Position numbers and translations under genes: made by a program. The notes under the pieces were generated by a model. The model did not search any database and was not told where the DNA came from. It saw only the letters and a list, made by a program, of their open reading frames with translations. Positions 1-5,263 of a DNA stretch of 11,569 nt are shown piece after piece. The stretch comes from Candidatus Altimarinota bacterium (lineage in GTDB: Bacteria; Patescibacteriota; Gracilibacteria; UBA4473). The DNA lies in the NCBI GenBank assembly GCA_026982915.1, contig JALWQU010000192.1, positions 1 through 11,569 on the forward strand, written 5' to 3'. The stretch's first letter is position 1. Each line of letters begins with the position of its first letter.

Positions 1-31
1 AAATTCGTCTTTTCGTTAAATTACAACTCAA

Positions 32-52
32 AATCCTTTCTGATAAAGGATT
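32..52 (-). terminator. weak hairpin downstream of the tRNA
   Basis: AATCCTTT and AAAGGATT form a perfect 8-bp stem around a 5-nt loop. Read on the minus strand it lies about 90 nt past the tRNA 3' end and is followed only by a short TTTTG, so a factor-independent terminator is possible but weak. The stem has only two G-C pairs. The rest of 1-144 is AT-rich and shows no gene I can support apart from the repeat at 94-129. Confidence 0.25.
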
Positions 53-93
53 ATCAAAAAAGATTTATTCGTTTAAATTTCATCAAAAATACT

Positions 94-129
94 ATAATTT
101 CTTGGTCGGCTGAATTTATCAGACTTTCC
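94..129 (-). repeat. left copy of 36-bp inverted repeat
   Basis: Read on the minus strand this stretch matches 1558-1593 (plus strand) at 32 of 36 positions, including an uninterrupted 17-base identity (GGAAAGTCTGATAAATT) and a shared GAAATTAT end. It starts 16 nt past the tRNA-Val 3' end. The two copies face each other, so together they are an inverted repeat enclosing the tRNA, the small membrane ORF, the Excalibur gene and the nucleotidyltransferase gene. Whether they are mobile-element ends, inversion sites or a dispersed genomic repeat cannot be decided from one window. Confidence 0.75.
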
Positions 130-144
130 TTAAATATTTAAAGG

Positions 145-221
145 TGGTGAGCGCAGAGGGACTTGAACCCGCGACCTCCTGGGTGTAAACCAGATGCTCT
201 AGCCAGCTGAGCTATGCGCTC
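145..221 (-). tRNA. tRNA-Val (anticodon UAC)
   Basis: The minus strand folds into a complete 77-nt cloverleaf. The acceptor stem GAGCGCA pairs fully with TGCGCTC. The D arm is GCTC/GAGC with the conserved GG in its loop. The anticodon stem TCTGG/CCAGG has one G-U pair and encloses loop TTTACAC, with TAC at 185-187 (reads GUA). The variable loop is five nt, and the T loop is TTCAAGT. The discriminator is A and the 3' CCA is encoded (145-147). One oddity is a C-U mismatch at the second T-stem pair (171 against 157). Anticodon and discriminator A both fit valine identity. It lies 49 nt downstream of a small membrane ORF on the same strand. Confidence 0.95.
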
Positions 222-235
222 TCAACCGAAGCCCG

Positions 236-263
236 AGTTTATGGATTAAAAATCAAAATGCAA
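236..263 (-). promoter_or_regulatory. possible promoter for tRNA-Val
   Basis: On the minus strand TTGCAT (258-263) and TAAACT (236-241) are separated by 16 nt and would place the transcription start a few bases before the tRNA 5' end. Both boxes match the consensus only partly. Cotranscription with the upstream small ORF is the alternative. Confidence 0.35.
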
Positions 264-270
264 AATATTT

Positions 271-411
271 TTAAAGAAAAAGATTAGCCTGCATATCTAC
301 GGCAAATTCTCGAGAATAATATCCGAGCATCATAAAGACAGCGAGCATAGAAAGCGATATGACAAATTCGGCGCTTACTTTTTTGAGAATGAGGGTTTGA
401 ATTGTTTTCAT
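271..411 (-). CDS. 46-residue single-pass membrane miniprotein, unknown function
   Basis: An ATG-started frame of 46 codons ends in TAA. It begins MKTIQTLILKK, followed by a clear hydrophobic segment at about residues 16-32 (FVISLSMLAVFMMLGYY) and a short polar tail. The Lys pair before the helix suggests an N-in, C-out topology. Its codons are clearly richer in GC than the AT-rich flanks, which argues for real coding. There is no Shine-Dalgarno sequence, as for most genes here. It is upstream of and co-directional with the tRNA, and a plausible promoter lies just upstream (447-475). I do not recognise a family; it could be a small membrane-stress or complex-accessory peptide, but nothing in the sequence shows that. 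Confidence 0.6.
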   Translation of the reverse strand: MKTIQTLILKKVSAEFVISLSMLAVFMMLGYYSREFAVDMQANLFL

Positions 412-446
412 TTTTTGGGAGTGTTGGGTTAAAAAAATATCAAAAT

Positions 447-475
447 ATTTTAACAGAAAATCAGTAAAAAAACAA
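447..475 (-). promoter_or_regulatory. promoter for the membrane miniprotein
   Basis: On the minus strand TTGTTT (470-475) and TAAAAT (447-452) are spaced 17 nt, with a TGn extended -10 element directly before the TAAAAT. The predicted transcript leader is about 30 nt. The -10 lies in an AT-rich inverted repeat with arms GTTAAAA (428-434) and TTTTAAC (448-454), a possible regulator site. It is back to back with the plus-strand promoter at 484-511. Confidence 0.45.
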
Positions 476-483
476 CCAATTCT

Positions 484-511
484 TTGACAAAATTATCGGG
501 CAATCGATAAT
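484..511 (+). promoter_or_regulatory. near-consensus sigma-70 promoter for the Excalibur/cytidylyltransferase unit
   Basis: TTGACA (484-489), a 16-nt spacer and GATAAT (506-511) match 11 of 12 consensus positions. The expected start is near 518, giving a leader of about 120 nt before the ATG at 642. The leader holds a 10-bp direct repeat, GATTATTGTA, at 547-556 and 605-614. No terminator-like fold or long ORF was seen in it. Confidence 0.7.
492..511. promoter_or_regulatory. palindromic operator candidate inside the promoter
   Basis: ATTATCG (492-498) and CGATAAT (505-511) are perfect 7-bp inverted arms separated by 6 nt. The right arm contains the -10 box and the left arm lies in the spacer. 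A dimeric DNA-binding protein here would block RNA polymerase. No T-run follows, so it is not a terminator. The cognate regulator is not recognisable in the window. Confidence 0.5.
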
Positions 512-641
512 GAAAGAGGATTTCTTTGGGACAATCATTTGCAATGGATTATTGTACCGGGTTGTGTCTGGGTTTCAGGGCCTTTGTGAATGAAGAAACT
601 AGTAGATTATTGTAACTAAATTTAACCTCCTCAAAATTATC

Positions 642-1139
642 ATGAAATCACTTTCACAACTTCGGCGAAGCAAAAACTTTCGACTAATACTTATGTTGGT
701 ATTATTCGCGCTTCTAGCGGTTCTTTATTTTACTTATGAAAAATTTAGGATCTGGATATTGGGTCTTATGGGAGTGCTTTTGGTCGCGATCGGCATGGAG
801 GTAGCGGACACTGATTTTGATGTTCAAAAACTAATAGAAACGGGTTCTTTTTCGGAATCACGAGTAAAGGTGACCGAAAATGGAACATGGCTTATTAATG
901 AGTGTAAGTCTAAGACCAATTTCAACTGTGATAACTTTAAATACCAAGAAGAAGCGCAAGAACTTTTTGAGGCTTGTGGGGGTGTTGACAATGATATTCA
1001 TGGTCTTGATCGGGATAAAGATGGCATTGTTTGTGAGTCGCTACGAAAGAGAAAACCAACCGATGAGGTCCGATCCATTAAGTCTATTCTTGGGATTGAG
1101 GAGACCACTGAAGTGCCGTCTTCGGAACCATCTTCCTAA
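642..1139 (+). CDS. membrane-anchored Excalibur calcium-binding domain protein
   Basis: The protein has 165 residues. Two hydrophobic stretches at about residues 13-30 and 35-55, after a basic N-terminus (LRRSKNFR), form a hairpin anchor or a long signal-anchor. Residues 95-134 match the Excalibur domain: a Cys-Asp-Asn-Phe start (96-99), an AQELF helix, then the EF-hand-like DRDKDGIVCE at 123-132, with Asp 123, 125 and 127 as likely Ca2+ ligands. Cysteines 88, 96, 112 and 131 could form two disulfides, which suits an extracytoplasmic location. The C-terminus is Ser/Pro/Glu-rich. Excalibur domains are known as extracellular calcium-binding modules, often beside nucleases, but no nuclease domain is present here. 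The stop overlaps the next gene's ATG by one base, implying translational coupling. The start lacks a Shine-Dalgarno sequence. Confidence 0.8.
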   Translation: MKSLSQLRRSKNFRLILMLVLFALLAVLYFTYEKFRIWILGLMGVLLVAIGMEVADTDFDVQKLIETGSFSESRVKVTENGTWLINECKSKTNFNCDNFKYQEEAQELFEACGGVDNDIHGLDRDKDGIVCESLRKRKPTDEVRSIKSILGIEETTEVPSSEPSS

Positions 1140-1549
1140 TGAAAAAAGCGTTTATAGCGGGGACATTCGATGGGTTTCATGTGGGGCATCAATTTCTATT
1201 ATGGACGGCTTATGCCAAAGTTGAGGCGATGGTGGTTGTGGTGGCACAAGATGTAACTGTCAAGCGGACAAAAGGCCGTTATCCTCGTCGGACAGGACAA
1301 GAGCGATTAGCAAGACTTGCGACTGAATTTAAGAATACTCCATCGGTTTCGGTTCGTATGGGCAGGGAGACGGGTGATTTTTTGCAAACGGTGCGAGAAG
1401 AATCTCCTACGCATTTATTTTTAGGGTATGATCAAAAAGCGGATATAGACAGAATAAAAGAAGCATTTCCTGATTTAATCATCAAACGAATGCCGGCTTA
1501 TTTTGAATCGTTTTTTAAATCTTCAAAGTTTGTACAGGGGGACCTTTAG
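1139..1549 (+). CDS. HxGH nucleotidyltransferase (cytidylyltransferase-like)
   Basis: This 136-residue protein has the canonical start of the cytidylyltransferase-like superfamily: GTFDGFHVGH at residues 8-17, with H14 and H17 as the nucleotide-binding histidines. It continues with a hydrophobic strand (MVVVVAQD), a basic RRTGQERL helix, a PTHLFLGYDQ segment near 90-99, and a late SSK (128-130) in the place of the ISSTxxR/K signature. The size and layout resemble TagD-like glycerol-3-phosphate cytidylyltransferases and small archaeal-type FAD synthetases (RibL); the substrate cannot be chosen from sequence. Members transfer a nucleotide from CTP or ATP to a phosphate or phosphorylated alcohol. 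It starts on the TAATG overlap with the Excalibur gene, so the two are surely cotranscribed, although no shared pathway is obvious. The stop is TAG. Confidence 0.8.
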   Translation: MKKAFIAGTFDGFHVGHQFLLWTAYAKVEAMVVVVAQDVTVKRTKGRYPRRTGQERLARLATEFKNTPSVSVRMGRETGDFLQTVREESPTHLFLGYDQKADIDRIKEAFPDLIIKRMPAYFESFFKSSKFVQGDL

Positions 1550-1557
1550 GCGTTTAT

Positions 1558-1593
1558 GGAAAGTCTGATAAATTTATCTGACCAGGAAATTAT
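1558..1593 (+). repeat. right copy of 36-bp inverted repeat
   Basis: This is the partner of 94-129 (32 of 36 identical when that copy is read on the minus strand), beginning 9 nt after the nucleotidyltransferase stop. In both copies the repeat follows shortly after the 3' end of an upstream gene, in the same orientation relative to transcription. The reading frame ESLIN..DQEII is preserved in both copies, so it may once have been coding; here an ATG at 1556 opens a 32-codon frame ending in TGA at 1654, while the left copy has AAG at that position. Confidence 0.75.
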
Positions 1594-1607
1594 TTTTACT
1601 TTTTTGT
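1563..1607 (+). terminator. possible terminator: palindrome plus T-rich tract
   Basis: GTCTGATAAATTTATCTGAC (1563-1582) is a near-perfect palindrome whose core GATAAATTTATC is perfect. A T-rich stretch follows after a short gap (1590-1607). It could end the Excalibur/nucleotidyltransferase transcript, but the stem is AT-rich and the T tract is not immediately adjacent. It overlaps the right repeat copy; the left copy has lost much of the symmetry. Confidence 0.3.
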
Positions 1608-1646
1608 TTCTTTGCGCTACTTTTAGGACCTATAATTTTTTTCAAT

Positions 1647-2681
1647 ATGTCTGAGCCGATAAACAAGAGAATACGATTTGGACTTACCGCGATTAAGGGC
1701 TTGGGAGAGGAGACGGTGGACGTTATCATGGCGGAGCGTAAACGGGGTGGGGGCTTTGCCTCGCTTGAAGATTTTGCAAAACGAGTGCCGGCCAAGTTGA
1801 TCAATAAAAAAACACTTGAGGCACTAACTTTTTCGGGGGCGTTTGATATATTTGGGGATAGGATGGCTATTTTTAACTCGATAGAGGATTTGACTAAGTT
1901 TGCGAGAGAGCAGGAAGAGGCTTCAGAATCAGGACAGATTGGTTTGTTTGGAGCGGTTGAAGATACTTCTGTAGACTTTAAGTTAAAACCAGGAAAAGCG
2001 GCAAAAGAGGATATTTTGCGTTGGGAGCGAGAAAGTTTGGGGTTATTTGTTTCGGATCATCCACTAAAGGGTTTGGATAAGTATTTTGAAAAATATGGAC
2101 ATCTCATCGGGAAGTTAATACCGGAGGAAGATGGTGGCGAAAAAAGAACCCTTCATGGTCTAGTTACAGCCGTTCGTAAGATTACAACCAAAAAAGGAAA
2201 GGCGATGGCTATCCTCGAAGTAGAGGATACATCGGGTAAAATTGAGTGTGCGATATTCCCTATGGTTTATGAAAAAATTGCCCCAGCGGCGATGATGCAG
2301 GATGCTTTTGTGCGAATTATCGGAAAAATCGATGAACGAAATGGAGAGCTTAATTGTATTGTGGATGAAATGAAGGTGGGGGATCTAAAGAATATTCAAA
2401 AAATGATCGATACAGAGGATCTAAAACCTCTAGAAACGACAAAAGTATCAATGCGTAAGGAAGCGTCAGGCTATGGAATTTATATTCCAGCAACCGTAAC
2501 ACGAAAAACCGTAAACGAGATAAAAAAATATCTTATGGCGTCAAAGACAATGGATGACACGGGCGTTTCTATTCAGATTCATATTCAGGACAAAGTCGTT
2601 AATCTGCCTTTTCAAGTTCAATACTCCGATCAATTGCGTTTGGCCATTGAAGAGGGGAGACCTTTTGAAGATGGTTCCTAG
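1647..2681 (+). CDS. dnaE: DNA polymerase III alpha, C-terminal fragment only
   Basis: The 344 residues align with only the last third of DnaE (usually about 1,100-1,200 residues). Residues 9-65 are the helix-hairpin-helix region, including RFGLTAIKGLGEE and LINKKTLEALTFSGAFD. Next come the QEEASESGQIGLFG linker (about 90-103), an OB-fold at about 160-230, and the C-terminal domain. The PHP, palm, thumb and finger domains with the catalytic aspartates are absent. The frame is open upstream only to a TAA at 1569-1571, and the intervening residues are hydrophobic and not DnaE-like, so no N-terminal part exists here. No strong Shine-Dalgarno is well placed before the ATG. It cannot polymerise alone. 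It may be one half of a split gene, a rearrangement remnant or an assembly junction. The frame is intact and overlaps proS by 4 bp. Confidence 0.85.
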   Translation: MSEPINKRIRFGLTAIKGLGEETVDVIMAERKRGGGFASLEDFAKRVPAKLINKKTLEALTFSGAFDIFGDRMAIFNSIEDLTKFAREQEEASESGQIGLFGAVEDTSVDFKLKPGKAAKEDILRWERESLGLFVSDHPLKGLDKYFEKYGHLIGKLIPEEDGGEKRTLHGLVTAVRKITTKKGKAMAILEVEDTSGKIECAIFPMVYEKIAPAAMMQDAFVRIIGKIDERNGELNCIVDEMKVGDLKNIQKMIDTEDLKPLETTKVSMRKEASGYGIYIPATVTRKTVNEIKKYLMASKTMDDTGVSIQIHIQDKVVNLPFQVQYSDQLRLAIEEGRPFEDGS

Positions 2682-3910
2682 TTAAGCTCTAAACTCAAGA
2701 TATCCGTTAGGGGGATGTCTATTTTTTTGCCTGTTTTACGAGTCCATAGTTCGCCTTGTTGGTTTTCGAGCAGTCGTTCAGAAATAACTATTTGATAGGG
2801 GATTCCGAGGAGTTCGAAGTCGGCAAATTTTTGCCCTGGTCCGACTTTCTTTTCTCGACGATCGTCATACAAGACCTCAATACCTTGATCTTTTAGTTGT
2901 TGATAGACTTCATCGGCTTTTTCATAAACAGCGTCTTTTTTCCCAATAGCGGAGAGATAAACCGTAAAAGGCGTGACGGACTTGGGCCAGACAAGACCTT
3001 TTTTATCAGCAAAAAGTTCGGCTAAAATCCCCATAATTCGAGAAATACCAATACCATAGCAACCCATGATGATTTTTTGTTTCTTGCCGGTTTTATCAAT
3101 AAAATGATAATCAAATGATTTAGAAAATTTATCGGCTAAGGGGAAAATATTACCAACTTCTACGGCTTTTTGGGAGGTCCATTTTTTTTGATTGGCGTCG
3201 CTGACAATTTCTTTATTGAAATAAGTATCGGTTTCTGGATCGAGGAAGATATCGTCTTCGCCAACCTCAGAAAGGGTCTGGAATTCATGACTAAATTCGC
3301 TAAAATCGCCACCATCAGCGGCTACGTATTTCGTAAGGTGCCCGATACCCAGCCGATCGTATATTTTTTCATAGGCTTTTTTTTGTATGGCATAGTAGGC
3401 TTCAAAATCTTCTTGCGTCGTATGAAAAGAATAGGCGTCTTTCATCAAAAATTCTCGACCACGAAGGAGACCTGATTTGGCACGAGCTTCGTTTCGGAAC
3501 TTGGTCTGCATTTGATAAACACAGACGGGAAAATCTTTGTAAGAATTACAAAAGCGTTGTACGAGTGGCGTTACGATTTCTTCGTGTGTGGGAGAAAGGG
3601 CTACTTCTTTGCCGTTGGTGAGTTTGAGCTTGTAGAGAACATCAACACTATCCCATCGCTGCGTTTTTTTCCAGTTTTCTTTGGGACAGAGTGAGGGCAT
3701 GAGTAGTTCGATGGCTCCCGTGTTATTCATTTCTTCACGAATAATGGTTTTGATTTTTTTGATAACACGGAGTCCGAGGGGGAGGAAGGAATAAACGCCG
3801 GCCATTTCTTTGCTAATATAGCCGGCTTGGATCAGAAGCTGAGCGTTTCGTGCTGATTCATCGGCGGGTGTGTCCTTGGAAGTCTTGAGGAAGTATTGAG
3901 TGTATCGCAT
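2678..3910 (-). CDS. proS: prolyl-tRNA synthetase, short form without editing insertion
   Basis: This 410-residue class II synthetase charges tRNA-Pro in the cytoplasm. Visible are the motif 1 region (GVYSFLPLGLRVIKKI, about 38-53), the SPTHEE ATP/proline-binding loop (106-111), motif 2 (TKFRNEARAKSGLLRGREF, 136-154), the SHEFQTL segment (207-213), motif 3 (GCYGIGISRIMG, 283-294) and the anticodon-binding domain (about 312-410). The family's bacterial form is near 570 residues. The editing (INS) domain normally between motifs 2 and 3 is reduced to a short linker (about 220-250), so Ala-tRNA-Pro would have to be cleared in trans. The 3' end overlaps the convergent dnaE fragment by 4 bp; the start is divergent from the toxin-antitoxin operon. 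The ATG is chosen because MRYTQYFLKT is a typical family N-terminus. Confidence 0.97.
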   Translation of the reverse strand: MRYTQYFLKTSKDTPADESARNAQLLIQAGYISKEMAGVYSFLPLGLRVIKKIKTIIREEMNNTGAIELLMPSLCPKENWKKTQRWDSVDVLYKLKLTNGKEVALSPTHEEIVTPLVQRFCNSYKDFPVCVYQMQTKFRNEARAKSGLLRGREFLMKDAYSFHTTQEDFEAYYAIQKKAYEKIYDRLGIGHLTKYVAADGGDFSEFSHEFQTLSEVGEDDIFLDPETDTYFNKEIVSDANQKKWTSQKAVEVGNIFPLADKFSKSFDYHFIDKTGKKQKIIMGCYGIGISRIMGILAELFADKKGLVWPKSVTPFTVYLSAIGKKDAVYEKADEVYQQLKDQGIEVLYDDRREKKVGPGQKFADFELLGIPYQIVISERLLENQQGELWTRKTGKKIDIPLTDILSLELN

Positions 3911-3913
3911 GAT

Positions 3914-3939
3914 AAAAGGATGTTTTAATTAATCCTCCT
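3914..3939 (-). promoter_or_regulatory. hairpin enclosing a strong Shine-Dalgarno before proS
   Basis: On the minus strand AAGGAGG (3934-3940) is the best Shine-Dalgarno seen in the window, but it ends 23 nt before the proS ATG, too far for ordinary use. AGGAGGAT (3932-3939) can pair with ATCCTTTT (3914-3921) as eight pairs, two of them G-U, around a 10-nt loop. This hides the element or shortens its effective distance to the ATG. No start codon in frame lies between it and the ATG, and an in-frame TAA intervenes. Confidence 0.4.
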
Positions 3940-4031
3940 TATGGTATTTATTTTTGTTATTTTGTCTTTATTAATTTTTACTTAATTCAGTATTCATGAT
4001 TAAATGTTAGCCTGAATTATTATTTAAAATT

Positions 4032-4076
4032 TCGGTTGACTAACCGATATCATTACTTGTACAATATTTCTGTACT
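4032..4076 (+). promoter_or_regulatory. promoter and operator of the yefM-yoeB module
   Basis: TTGACT (4036-4041), an 18-nt spacer and TACAAT (4060-4065) form a good sigma-70 promoter with a leader of about 20 nt. TGTACA (4058-4063), in the perfect palindrome TTGTACAA, overlaps the -10. TGTACT (4071-4076) follows with centres 13 bp apart. E. coli YefM binds paired palindromes with a TGTACA core about one helical turn apart, so these boxes are the likely autoregulatory operator. A further inverted repeat, TCGGTT/AACCGA (4032-4047), covers the -35 and could be a second site. Confidence 0.65.
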
Positions 4077-4091
4077 TAAAATGAAGTAAAA

Positions 4092-4361
4092 ATGACAACA
4101 CTTTCTTATTCTCAAACCCGACAAAATTTAAAGTCTATTTTTGATGCTGTCAGTAGTGATAGTGAGCCTGTTTTTGTTAAAAGGCGGAATGGAAAGGGGG
4201 TTGTTATTATTTCAGAAGAAGATTACGCTTCTTTAAATGAAACAGCCTACCTCCTTGCTACTCCAGCAAATCGAAAGCACTTAAAAGCAGGACTCAAAAA
4301 TATAGAAGAAAATAAAATTGAAACTTTTGAGTCTCTAGAAGCACTTGATCATGCTCTTTAG
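4092..4361 (+). CDS. yefM: YefM-type antitoxin (Phd/YefM family)
   Basis: The 89 residues match YefM closely along their length. The N-terminal DNA-binding part is LSYSQTRQNLKSIFDAV (4-20), then VFVKRRNGKGVVIISEEDY (27-45), then the characteristic NETAYLLATPANRKHL (49-64). An acidic, probably flexible C-terminal tail normally wraps the toxin. The protein should neutralise YoeB and, as a complex with it, repress the promoter just upstream, whose TGTACA-type boxes fit this. It overlaps the toxin gene by 11 bp. No Shine-Dalgarno is evident; an ATG-AAG-TAA minimal ORF sits a few bases before the start. The stop is TAG. Confidence 0.95.
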   Translation: MTTLSYSQTRQNLKSIFDAVSSDSEPVFVKRRNGKGVVIISEEDYASLNETAYLLATPANRKHLKAGLKNIEENKIETFESLEALDHAL

Positions 4362-4608
4362 ATTTGAAAAAAATTCACTCAAAGATCTTCAATACTGGAA
4401 GAAAAATAAGCCGTCTTTATACAAAAAAATACGGGAACTTCTGAAAGACATTACCCTGAATCATTATGAAGGCATAGGAAAACCAGAATCTCTAAAAGAA
4501 AATCTGTCCGGATGGTGGTCGCGAAGAATTAATCGAGAGCATAGACTTGTTTATCGTGTCAAAAATGATGCAATCATTATCTTGTCCTGTCGGTATCATT
4601 ACAAGTAG
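4351..4608 (+). CDS. yoeB: YoeB-type ribosome-dependent mRNA interferase toxin
   Basis: Starting at ATG 4351 gives 85 residues that align without gaps to E. coli YoeB (84 residues). With this start the active-site residues known for YoeB fall on identical numbers: E46, R65, H83 and Y84. The conserved blocks GKPESLKENLSGWWSRRI (43-60) and EHRLVY (63-68) are present, so the toxin looks active. It differs only by a terminal Lys after HY. YoeB cleaves mRNA at the ribosomal A site. An in-frame TTG at 4345 would add two residues but spoils the alignment. It overlaps the antitoxin gene by 11 bp, the usual antitoxin-first arrangement, and ends 6 nt from a convergent gene. Confidence 0.95.
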   Translation: MLFRFEKNSLKDLQYWKKNKPSLYKKIRELLKDITLNHYEGIGKPESLKENLSGWWSRRINREHRLVYRVKNDAIIILSCRYHYK

Positions 4609-4614
4609 AGAAAA

Positions 4615-5157
4615 CTACTCCCCACTCGGAATAATATTCTCAACAGCCGCCCATTTGGCGGGCTTATCTTTGGGGATAATGATCGTAACCTGATCGCCAA
4701 CATGCGCTCGGAAAAAAGTTACAGAAGCGTATAAAACATGATAGGTGTCAGAATCAACTAATACCTTGTATTGTGAGCCATCCATAACAAGACTCCCGAC
4801 TTTTAGTACCCGAGGAATGAGTTCGATTTGTTTGAAGATAAAAGCCCCGTTTTCGGCAATAGTAAGTTTTAATTTATCGCCTTCAATGAGTTTTGATTTA
4901 GAGGCGTAATTGGCGGGCACAGGATAGATATTGCCTTCCCCATCTACCATATTTTGCCCATCAAAAAGCCCTTCAATAATATTTGCCTCACCGTTGAATT
5001 CTGTAGAAGATTCTTCCGGATAGTTGTTACCTACAGTATTAGGATTTATGCCCAAGCTTTTGGTTAGTTTCTCAACCCATTTTTCAGAGGCCGATATAGA
5101 GGACTTGGCGCTTACGAGGGATTCTTGGATTTTTTGGAGAAGCTTTTCGTTATTCAT
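4615..5157 (-). CDS. conserved-looking hypothetical protein, beta-rich, with N-terminal helix
   Basis: The protein has 180 residues, no cysteine, no signal peptide and no membrane segment, so it is probably cytoplasmic. Residues 1-35 look helical and amphipathic (possible coiled coil). Residues 36-58 are a polar Asn/Glu-rich linker. Residues 59-176 alternate strands and turns, with IIEGLFDGQNMVDGEGNIYP, VPANYASKSKLIEGDKLKLT, a GSLVMDGSQYKVLV unit and a closing KPAKWAAVENII. The second half resembles small beta-barrel (OB or cold-shock-like) repeats, by inspection only. I have the impression of a family common in candidate-phyla genomes but cannot name a function. It has its own promoter at 5202-5230 and faces yoeB tail to tail. 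The stop is TAG. Confidence 0.8.
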   Translation of the reverse strand: MNNEKLLQKIQESLVSAKSSISASEKWVEKLTKSLGINPNTVGNNYPEESSTEFNGEANIIEGLFDGQNMVDGEGNIYPVPANYASKSKLIEGDKLKLTIAENGAFIFKQIELIPRVLKVGSLVMDGSQYKVLVDSDTYHVLYASVTFFRAHVGDQVTIIIPKDKPAKWAAVENIIPSGE

Positions 5158-5201
5158 GGTGTTTTATTTTTATTTGTATTTCGGGGCTAGGGGATTAGAT
5201 C

Positions 5202-5230
5202 ATTCTAACAGAAAAGGTGATGGAATTCAA
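5202..5230 (-). promoter_or_regulatory. promoter for the hypothetical protein at 4615-5157
   Basis: On the minus strand TTGAAT (5225-5230), a 17-nt spacer and TAGAAT (5202-5207), with an extended TGT directly before the -10, give a convincing sigma-70 promoter. The leader is about 40 nt. The gap 5158-5263 has no comparable plus-strand promoter. Confidence 0.55.
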
Positions 5231-5263
5231 TTCTTTTTCTTTGATTTTTTATTCTCGGGTATT

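Noticed and set aside
1..138. Open plus-strand frame of 45 codons entering from the left edge
   Set aside because: The translation is dominated by Lys, Asn, Ile, Phe and Ser as expected of AT-rich non-coding DNA, matches nothing I know, and runs through the inverted repeat.
544..615. 23-codon ORF in the leader of the Excalibur gene
   Set aside because: No Shine-Dalgarno, no run of a regulatory amino acid, and no attenuator fold nearby; most likely chance.
1572..1646. In-frame upstream extension of the dnaE fragment, or a split-intein junction
   Set aside because: The residues are hydrophobic and not DnaE-like, no start codon other than rare ones is present, and there is no C-terminal intein His-Asn motif.
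1556..1654. 32-codon ORF starting MESLINLSDQEII and ending in TGA
   Set aside because: Part is shared with the left repeat copy, where the ATG is lost; the rest is Phe-rich and non-coding in character. Kept as a repeat, not a gene.
4345..4350. TTG start for the toxin
   Set aside because: It adds two residues and breaks the exact residue-number match with E. coli YoeB.
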